Positions 60,058 to 64,000 of a stretch of DNA of 64,000 nucleotides are shown here, in pieces. The stretch's first letter is position 1. Each line of letters begins with the position of its first letter. The notes under the pieces were generated by a model, which saw only the letters and a list, made by a program, of their open reading frames with translations, was not told the origin of the DNA and did not search any database. The translations under genes and the position numbers were made by a program. The stretch is from CBDDHT01 sp965228615 (lineage in GTDB: Bacteria; Pseudomonadota; Alphaproteobacteria; Rhizobiales; Methyloligellaceae). The stretch spans positions 1,736,001-1,800,000 of the forward strand of contig CBDDHT010000004.1 in assembly GCA_965228615.1 (NCBI GenBank). The letters run 5' to 3'.

Positions 60058-60765
60058 ATGAGCCAGCGCCTGTTGATGATCGAGGACGATAACGCCCTAG
60101 CCTCGATGGTATCGGACTATCTTGGCCAGCATGCCTTGTTCGTTCATCATTGCCCGACCGCTGCCGAAGGACTCGATGCATTCGACAAGAGTCCTTTCGA
60201 TGCCGTCATCCTCGACATCATGCTTCCGGACCTCGACGGGTTGGAAATCTGCAAACGCATCCGTGAACGCTCGCAAATCCCAATTCTGATGCTGACCGCA
60301 CGTGGCGACGACACCGACCGCATCGTGGGTCTTGAGCTTGGCGCAGACGACTATTTGCCCAAGCCGTTCAATCCCCGAGAACTCCTTGCAAGGCTGCGCG
60401 CTATTCTGCGGCGGTCCGGTGGCGGCGCGCCCGATCCGAATGCGGCACTGCACTTCGGCCGACTGACGATCGATCCTGCCGCGCGCACCGTTGCGCTGAA
60501 TGGCGAGGCGCGCGCATTGACCAGCCATCAGTTCGATCTTCTCCACGTACTCGCACAAAACCCCGGGCGTGTTCTCAGCCGCCAGCAACTGCTCAATCTC
60601 TCCCGGGGCCGCGATCTGGAAGCCTTCGACCGGAGCATTGATGTGCATATCTCTCGTATTCGCGGCGCGATCGAGGATGACCCCGACAAGCCGCGCCGCA
60701 TCATAACGGTTCGGGGCGTGGGCTACGTCTTCGCTCAGAACCAGGACCGGGAGGACGGCGCGTGA
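60058..60765 (+). CDS. OmpR-family response regulator
   Basis: A 235-residue regulator. Receiver domain (RLLMIEDDNALASMVSDYLG, phosphoacceptor Asp in AVILDIMLPDLDG) and winged helix (VLSRQQLLNLSRGRDLEAFD and RIITVRGVGYVFA). The start at 60058 is close to the domain start. Overlaps the kinase gene by 4 nt. Confidence 0.9.
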   Translation: MSQRLLMIEDDNALASMVSDYLGQHALFVHHCPTAAEGLDAFDKSPFDAVILDIMLPDLDGLEICKRIRERSQIPILMLTARGDDTDRIVGLELGADDYLPKPFNPRELLARLRAILRRSGGGAPDPNAALHFGRLTIDPAARTVALNGEARALTSHQFDLLHVLAQNPGRVLSRQQLLNLSRGRDLEAFDRSIDVHISRIRGAIEDDPDKPRRIITVRGVGYVFAQNQDREDGA

Positions 60766-62033
60766 GAAAGCTCCATGTGCAGATCTTTCTCACTCTGTTT
60801 CTGGTCGTCATCCTTTTTGGCCTGTTGGTCTCGATTGCCTGGTGGGCTCGCGATGATGACGAGTCGGAACGCAAGGCCTTCACAGCCGTCCAGGCATTGA
60901 TCGAGGAAGCGCTCCCTGCGCAATCAGCATCGAACAATCATTTGCAAGAGACGCTCAAACGACTCGGCGAGCGTATCGGTGCACACATCACCGTGCGCAA
61001 TGATCAAGGGCAACTCCTGGCCGCTCATGGACCTCCCCTTCAGCGCCTGAACGAGATCGACAGTGAACACAGATGGAGTTTCAGCCGAGAAGGAGCGGCC
61101 GGCCTCGTCCTGACCGATGGCAGACAAGTCATTGCGAGGCAGGCAGATGGCAATGGCGACGACCATATGCATGGGTTCGGCTTCATCTCGGTGATCGTCA
61201 GCTTTGTCATCGCCCTTGGCCTTGGCGCCTACCCGATGGCGCGTCGCCTGACGCGGCGGCTGCAAAGGCTGCAAGTGCGGGTCGATGAACTCGGGGCCGG
61301 AGAATTGACAGCGCGCGTGGACGTCGAAGGGCGCGACGAGGTCGCGGCACTCGCCACCAGTTTCAACCGTGCTGCCGATCGAATCCAACATCTTGTCGAA
61401 GCACAAAAGCAAACACTGGCAGCTGCCTCCCATGAGCTGCGATCTCCGCTCGCACGGATCCGCATGGCGTTCGAGCTTCTGGAACAATCCGACACACCCG
61501 CCGACAAACGGCAGGACCTGCAGCGGCGCGTCGAACGCGACATCAATGATCTGGATGATCTTATCGAGGAACTCCTTCTGGTCAGTCGTCTGGATACGGT
61601 ATCCGGCACACCGTCAAGCGAAGCCATTGACTTGCTTGGATTGGCGGCTGAAGAGGCGTCACGCGTCGACGCATCTGCAACCGGTAGCCCATGTGAAATC
61701 CGCGGTGACAAGCGTCTCTTGCGTCGTCTCATCCGCAACTTATTGGAGAATGCCAGCAAACATGGTGGCGGCAACGGGATCGAGATCTCGGTTGAGCCGA
61801 ATCCGAATGGCGCCAATCTGCGTGTAAGCGATCATGGCCCGGGGGTTCCCGAGAATGAAAGAGATCGGATCTTCGATCCGTTTTTCCGGTCGCAAACGCG
61901 AGATGAGGATAGTGGGGGCGTTGGACTCGGACTTTATCTGGTCAGGCAGATCGCGCGCCGTCACGGCGGGGACGCCGTTTGTCTCGAAAGCGATGTCGGC
62001 GCCCGTTTCGAGGTGACGCTGAGGACTCGCTGA
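60762..62033 (+). CDS. Sensor histidine kinase (CpxA-like)
   Basis: A 423-residue kinase from a GTG at 60762. Two membrane helices (about 5-28 and 145-165), a short periplasmic domain between them, HAMP, H-box (AAASHELRSPLARIRM) and ATPase motifs (LIRNLLENASKHGGGN, VSDHGPGVPENE, GGVGLGLYLVRQI). Works with the preceding regulator; with the Spy-like protein it forms an envelope- or metal-stress system. Confidence 0.9.
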   Translation: MRKLHVQIFLTLFLVVILFGLLVSIAWWARDDDESERKAFTAVQALIEEALPAQSASNNHLQETLKRLGERIGAHITVRNDQGQLLAAHGPPLQRLNEIDSEHRWSFSREGAAGLVLTDGRQVIARQADGNGDDHMHGFGFISVIVSFVIALGLGAYPMARRLTRRLQRLQVRVDELGAGELTARVDVEGRDEVAALATSFNRAADRIQHLVEAQKQTLAAASHELRSPLARIRMAFELLEQSDTPADKRQDLQRRVERDINDLDDLIEELLLVSRLDTVSGTPSSEAIDLLGLAAEEASRVDASATGSPCEIRGDKRLLRRLIRNLLENASKHGGGNGIEISVEPNPNGANLRVSDHGPGVPENERDRIFDPFFRSQTRDEDSGGVGLGLYLVRQIARRHGGDAVCLESDVGARFEVTLRTR

Positions 62034-62074
62034 CACCGTCAACAAAGACCGCAACCATGATCGGTGCTTTGCCT

Positions 62075-62587
62075 TCAGTTCGCATAGGCGGGTGTCGCGA
62101 CGATCCCGGATAACCGCTCCGCGGCACCTGGAACGAGTTCGGCGACCAAAAGCCGGTTTAGATCAACCGGCCCTGGAAACGTGATGCTTCCCCGTGCACA
62201 TGGCTCGAATCCCGACTTCTCATAGTAGGCCAAATCCCCTACCAGCAAGACTAGGTGGTGGCCAAGGTTGCGCGCCGCGTCGAGCCCCGCGGCAATTAAG
62301 GCTTTTCCACAACCGAGACCTGACATTTCGGGCGCCACGACGAGTGGGCCGAGCAGCAATGCGCCTTCTAGTCCGCCAATCGTGATTTCGGTGAACCGAA
62401 TCGCGCCGACAACCGTACCTGCATGCTCCGCCACCAATGACAGCCCGTCCGCCGCTCCAACGCCCTCACGAACGCGATAGGCCGTCCGTGCGAAGCGACC
62501 GGGACCAATGGCACGCGCAGAAAGCAGGGCAACAATGCCAATATCCTCGGGCTGTTCAGGCCGAATCGTAAACCGCGTGGTCGACAT
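62075..62587 (-). CDS. GNAT-family N-acetyltransferase
   Basis: A 170-residue protein starting MSTTRFTIRPEQPEDIG. GNAT elements: GTVVGAIRFTEITIGG, LLLGPLVVAPEMSGLGCGKA (acetyl-CoA loop) and LVGDLAYYEKSGFEP. YhbS-like. The longer upstream frame is not supported by a start site. Confidence 0.85.
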   Translation of the reverse strand: MSTTRFTIRPEQPEDIGIVALLSARAIGPGRFARTAYRVREGVGAADGLSLVAEHAGTVVGAIRFTEITIGGLEGALLLGPLVVAPEMSGLGCGKALIAAGLDAARNLGHHLVLLVGDLAYYEKSGFEPCARGSITFPGPVDLNRLLVAELVPGAAERLSGIVATPAYAN

Positions 62588-63085
62588 CGCGGGCTCTCCT
62601 GGTGGATTGGTCATGAATTCAGGCGTTCTGGTCAGAGACCAATCATGGAAACGGTGATAAACGGAAGCGAAATGGCGGCGGGGTGCCGGATCAGCGCGAG
62701 CGAAGGCGGACGCGTGTACGGGATACGGAACCCCTGCGTCGATCACGAAGTTTTCTGCGTGTTGCCCAGACCATGATTGGCGTGGCATATCACGCGGGCG
62801 GATCATGGTCCAGCGGGTGAATCATGGTCAGATGCGGAACTTTGGGACCGGTCCACAGTGCGACTTAGTCTTTGGACGGGTTCAGAGATTTCCCGAAGGC
62901 CCTATAGTTTGGGGTCATCGGGGGAGAAATTAGAGGGCCGCCGTTCTGCTGCCGATATCGGTCGTGAGAACGGCTGAAGCATCCCGTGTTCCAACGAACG
63001 CGGAAATGATGCTTTATGACAATGAAGTCGATCAACACGGTTCGGATAACTCCATCCGAGCGCTGGTTGGTCCAGGAGACACTTA
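62588..63085. other. Intergenic stretch, no gene recognised
   Basis: About 500 bp between the GNAT and WrbA genes. It includes recurring ATCATGGTC-like words near 62770-62830. Short open frames on both strands have no recognisable product. Nothing else is seen. Confidence 0.5.
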
Positions 63086-63694
63086 ATGGCGGATGGCGCG
63101 AAAATTCTGGTGCTCTACCACAGCTCCTACGGACATGTGGAAACACTGGCCTATGCGGTGGCAACCGGCGCACGGGCAATCGAGGGAACGGACGTTGTCG
63201 TCAAACGGGTCCCGGAACTGATGCCCGCCGAGGCGATGAAGGGTGCCGGCATGAAGGTCGAGCAGCCGGCATCGATCGCGGATCCGGGCGAGTTGGCGAA
63301 TTACGATGCCATCATTCTCGGCACACCCACTCGTTTCGGCAATATGTCGTCGCAGATGCGCAACTTCATGGACCAGACCGGGCGGCTTTGGGCCGAAGGC
63401 GCTCTGATCGGCAAGATCGGCAGCGTCTTCGTTTCGACAGGAACCGGCGGCGGCAATGAAACAACCATCTTGTCGGTCCACACCACCCTGCTGCATCATG
63501 GCATGATCATCGTCGGGCTACCTTATTCCGCTCCCGATCTCGCCGATATATCCGAAGTGCGCGGCGGTTCGCCATATGGCGCCGGTTCAATCGCAGCACC
63601 TGACGGTTCCCGCCAGCCATCCCAGAAAGAACTCAATCTCGCCAGCTTCCAGGGTCATCACGTCGCCCGCATCGCCAAACAGCTTGTCAGCTGA
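63086..63694 (+). CDS. wrbA: NAD(P)H:quinone oxidoreductase WrbA
   Basis: A 202-residue flavodoxin-fold protein. It has AKILVLYHSSYGHVETLAYA, LGTPTRFGNMSSQMRNFMDQ, VFVSTGTGGGNETTILSV and LLHHGMIIVGLPYS, characteristic of WrbA. It binds FMN and reduces quinones by two electrons. Standard length. Confidence 0.93.
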   Translation: MADGAKILVLYHSSYGHVETLAYAVATGARAIEGTDVVVKRVPELMPAEAMKGAGMKVEQPASIADPGELANYDAIILGTPTRFGNMSSQMRNFMDQTGRLWAEGALIGKIGSVFVSTGTGGGNETTILSVHTTLLHHGMIIVGLPYSAPDLADISEVRGGSPYGAGSIAAPDGSRQPSQKELNLASFQGHHVARIAKQLVS

Positions 63695-63758
63695 TCCAGA
63701 TCAACCTGCGCTTAGTCGGAATCGACAAAGCACAGACAAGTTGATTGACTCTAAGCTG

Positions 63759-63802
63759 CTAGAGCAACTTGTGTGCGTTTGACCAAACGCACGTTGCTCT
63801 AG
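63759..63802. terminator. Palindrome downstream of wrbA
   Basis: Outer arms CTAGAGCAAC (63759-63768) and GTTGCTCTAG (63793-63802) enclose GTGCGTTTG/CAAACGCAC. About 65 nt after the wrbA stop, between convergent genes. It may serve as a bidirectional terminator or be an intergenic repeat; there is no strong T-run. Confidence 0.45.
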
Positions 63803-63879
63803 TCTCCGAAAAGTTGATCGATTCCAGGCCGCCAGAGCAATATAAGTGCACCCAAGCGGATGCACATTGATTTCGTCGG

Positions 63880-64000
63880 TCACCAGACCGGTCGGCGTGC
63901 CGAGCCATCGAACAGCTCGGCCAGCCGCTGACGCGTGCCGGAAGTGGTGCCCTCCGGAAGCGTCGCACGCGGGAAGAATCGTATCTCTGCAATTTCGGCG
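63880..64000 (-). CDS. NUDIX hydrolase, C-terminal fragment
   Basis: The last 39 codons of a gene entering from the right edge. The reading AEIAEIRFFPRATLPEGTTS and GTRQRLAELFDGSARRPVW with stop at 63880-63882 resembles the tail of many NUDIX hydrolases (the FFP...LPEGTTPGTRRRL pattern). The NUDIX box itself lies beyond the window. Confidence 0.6.
   Translation of the reverse strand, partial: AEIAEIRFFPRATLPEGTTSGTRQRLAELFDGSARRPVW

Overview
This 64-kb window comes from a GC-rich alphaproteobacterial chromosome. A Hyphomicrobiales- or Rhodospirillales-like host fits best. The evidence is gene content (an aioXSRBA arsenite-oxidase cluster, a DUF1194 protein, a BtaA-like remnant, a class III adenylate cyclase with TPRs) and many short palindromic intergenic repeats of a kind common in alphaproteobacteria. 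No rRNA, tRNA or CRISPR array was recognised. The genus cannot be fixed from the sequence.

Layout. 0-4.4 kb: a divergent pair, a partial DASS/SLC13 anion transporter on the minus strand and a plus-strand operon (Crp/Fnr regulator, a binding protein with no signal peptide, and a Rieske-ThDP fusion enzyme). 4.4-5.4 kb: tandem palindrome/GIY-YIG units. 5.4-8.3 kb: minus-strand operon (HAD dehalogenase, CDGSH protein, LysR regulator) and a cold-shock protein. 8.5-11.9 kb: corrinoid module 1 (URO-D-type methyltransferase, corrinoid protein, NarI-like cytochrome b). 12.2-12.8 kb: array of structured repeats. 12.9-15 kb: arsDA. 15.2-17 kb: decaying genes (frameshifted DUF1194, shortened CitE-like, truncated BtaA). 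17-23.4 kb: adenylate cyclase, polar amino-acid ABC transporter, DapA-family gene. 23.4-28.9 kb: two complete IS elements flanking a caspase-like protein gene. 29.3-33.4 kb: DmdA/GcvT-like methyltransferase, broken OmpA remnant, chagasin-like inhibitor, hydrolase, GFA protein. 33.7-40.6 kb: aioXSRBA with a recognisable sigma-54 promoter. 40.7-42.6 kb: NIPSNAP, GST, Hsp20. 42.6-46.7 kb: molybdopterin oxidoreductase with four-cluster Fe-S subunit, divergent from a methyl-THF:corrinoid methyltransferase. 46.8-47.25 kb: second structured-repeat array. 47.4-55.1 kb: FMN hydroxyacid oxidase, then corrinoid module 2 (second URO-D methyltransferase, second corrinoid protein, RACE-type activator, CobW GTPase, GntR regulator, zinc-ribbon protein, hemopexin-repeat protein). 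55.3-64 kb: exported proteins, SGNH hydrolase, 3-hydroxyisobutyrate-dehydrogenase-like protein, Cpx-like sensor system, GNAT, WrbA, partial NUDIX.

How the genes may work together. The most notable feature is a complete four-component corrinoid methyl-transfer set spread over 9.6-55 kb: two substrate-side (URO-D/MtaA/CmuA-type) methyltransferases, two corrinoid carriers, one methyl-THF-side methyltransferase and one reductive activator. The same general plan is known from anaerobic O-demethylases and the chloromethane and methanol systems. The three methyltransferase promoters share an AT-rich inverted repeat (exact 17-mer at 45672 and 55124, degenerate at 11975). The GntR gene in module 2 is an obvious candidate regulator. 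The substrate is unknown. Arsenic genes (arsDA, aioXSRBA) lie between the two modules, so a methylated metalloid is one speculative option; methoxylated or methyl-amine/sulfur compounds are the more conventional ones.

The second notable feature is a family of seven about 115-120-nt intergenic repeats in two arrays. Two hairpins in them show compensatory base changes between copies, with largely conserved loops.
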